The notes beneath the pieces were generated by a model. The model did no database searches. It saw only the letters and a list, made by a program, of their open reading frames with translations, and had not been told where the DNA came from. The translations under genes were made by a program, and so were the position numbers. A DNA stretch of 5,736 bases from Halococcaceae archaeon (GTDB lineage: Archaea > Halobacteriota > Halobacteria > Halobacteriales > Halalkalicoccaceae): positions 1 through 5,736 of the forward strand of contig SKWB01000267.1 of assembly GCA_007129135.1 (NCBI GenBank), read 5' to 3'. Shown piece after piece: positions 4,874-5,736 of this stretch. Position 1 is the stretch's first letter, and each line of letters opens with the position of its first letter.

Positions 4874-5736
4874 GGTTCGCCGAGGAGGTGGTCGTCGACG
4901 AGTTCCTGCCGACTTTTCGCTCGATGCTCGCCGAGGCGCTGCGAGCCCAGGGACTGACCCAGAGCGAGGTCGCCGAGGCGCTGGGGATCAGCCAGAGCGC
5001 CGTCTCGAAGTACGCCCACGGCGAGGTCACCCAGCGCGAGGAGGTGTTGGAGGACGAGCGGGTTCGCGAGCTCGTCGACGAGGTCGCCGACGGCCTCGCG
5101 GACGGGACCACGACGCGCGTGGGGGCGCTCGCCGAGACGGAGGTGCTCATCCGCCGGCTCGAGGCCCGTGGGGACCTGATCGCCCGGCTCCACGAGGAGG
5201 CGATGCCCGAACTCGCGGAGTACGACGCCGAGTTCCGCATCCACGACGCCGAGAGCGAGCTGATGACCGCCGAACGCGTGCGGTCGTCCGTCCGCCGGGG
5301 GCTGCGGACGCTCGAGAACGCGAGCGGCTTCGCGGGACTGATCCCGGCGGTCGGCTCGAACCTCGTCGAGTGCACGCCCGGCGCGGAGACCGTCGACGAC
5401 GTCGCGGGCGTTCCGGGGCGGATCTTCGACGTGAAGGGCCGGACGACGATCCCGGGCAGCCCCGAGTTCGGGGTGAGCGAGCACGTCGCGAGCGTGCTGC
5501 TCGCCGCCCGGGACGCGGGCAGCGACGCCCGGGCGGCGCTCAACGTCAGATACGACCCCTCGATCGTCGCCCGGCTCGCGGAGGGCGGACACACGGTCCT
5601 CGAGTTCGACGGCGAACGGCCGATCGGGGAGGCGATCGCCGAGGCGATCGAGGCCGAGCCCGGTACGGAAATCCTCGCGCAGACCGGCGGGTTCGGCGTC
5701 GAACCGATCACGTACGTCCTCGCTTCGGACGCCGAA
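4870..5736 (+). CDS. thiR: ThiR-type transcriptional regulator: HTH plus ThiN domain (3' end outside window)
   Basis: The 289 codons seen are open to the right edge; similar proteins are only slightly longer. An N-terminal XRE-like helix-turn-helix spans about residues 15-55 (LRAQGLTQSEVAEALGISQS, then AVSKYAHG). A charged helical linker follows (about 56-120). From about 135 comes a ThiN domain with SGFAGLIPAVGSNLVE, GVPGRIFDVKG, FGVSEHVASVLLAA, ALNVRYDP and GGFGVEPITYVLA. ThiN is the thiamine-phosphate synthase domain; fused to an HTH it is known in archaea as a thiamine-phosphate-sensing regulator of thiamine synthesis and uptake genes. Sensing rather than catalysis is therefore likely, though I cannot assign the catalytic residues with confidence. 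The ATG at 4870 overlaps the preceding frame's stop, with GGAGGT 10 nt upstream. No TATA-like box is visible in the GC-rich block before it, so co-transcription with dcd is likely. Confidence 0.88.
   Translation, partial: MRFAEEVVVDEFLPTFRSMLAEALRAQGLTQSEVAEALGISQSAVSKYAHGEVTQREEVLEDERVRELVDEVADGLADGTTTRVGALAETEVLIRRLEARGDLIARLHEEAMPELAEYDAEFRIHDAESELMTAERVRSSVRRGLRTLENASGFAGLIPAVGSNLVECTPGAETVDDVAGVPGRIFDVKGRTTIPGSPEFGVSEHVASVLLAARDAGSDARAALNVRYDPSIVARLAEGGHTVLEFDGERPIGEAIAEAIEAEPGTEILAQTGGFGVEPITYVLASDAE

Noticed and set aside
4477..5711. Two long minus-strand open frames (371 and 350 codons) opposite dcd, the repeat block and thiR
   Set aside because: They are antisense to Dcd and ThiR, which show clear family motifs, and they run through repeats without any domain of their own.

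Overview
The window reads as chromosomal DNA of a haloarchaeon (class Halobacteria). It is very GC-rich with strong G/C preference at third codon positions. The proteins are rich in Asp and Glu, and the genes are archaeal types: Pth2, a DCD-DUT-like dCTP deaminase and an HTH-ThiN regulator. Most starts have a T-rich TATA-like box about 26-30 bp before the ATG, the spacing expected for leaderless haloarchaeal transcripts. The genus cannot be told from the sequence alone.

Layout, left to right. (1) 1-1906, minus strand: mutS, cut by the left window edge inside its Walker A loop, so the ATPase domain lies outside. (2) 1907-2031: a 125-bp divergent promoter region. (3) 2032-2664, plus: a cytoplasmic DsbA/FrnE-like thiol oxidoreductase with a CPFC active site. 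(4) 2658-2996, minus: pth2, peptidyl-tRNA hydrolase II, overlapping the previous gene tail to tail by 7 bp. (5) 2997-3243: a spacer whose minus strand carries an open frame for a Cys/His-rich peptide with no usable start codon, perhaps a gene remnant. (6) 3244-3987, plus: a Yip1-like membrane protein with about five membrane spans. (7) 4027-4614, plus: dcd, very likely a bifunctional dCTP deaminase/dUTPase. (8) 4611-4873: a block of GAGCG-rich imperfect repeats and hairpins. (9) 4870 to the right edge, plus: a ThiR-type regulator (HTH plus ThiN domain), probably missing only its last residues.

The most unusual part is the dcd-thiR junction. The original arrangement was probably a direct stop/start overlap of the two genes. 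A 259-bp block now separates them, yet it keeps an unbroken chain of ATGA overlaps (dcd to a 24-codon frame, to a 63-codon frame, to thiR). The end of dcd (EFGGDQ-stop) is duplicated 71 bp downstream with differences only at third codon positions. The block holds three hairpins with different stems but the same 11-nt loop length and a similar loop sequence, plus a perfect 10-bp inverted repeat.

Functionally the window is housekeeping: mismatch repair (mutS), dUTP control and dTTP precursor supply (dcd), peptidyl-tRNA recycling (pth2), thiol redox, and a thiamine-responsive regulator probably co-expressed with dcd. I see no rRNA, tRNA, CRISPR array, transposase or phage gene.
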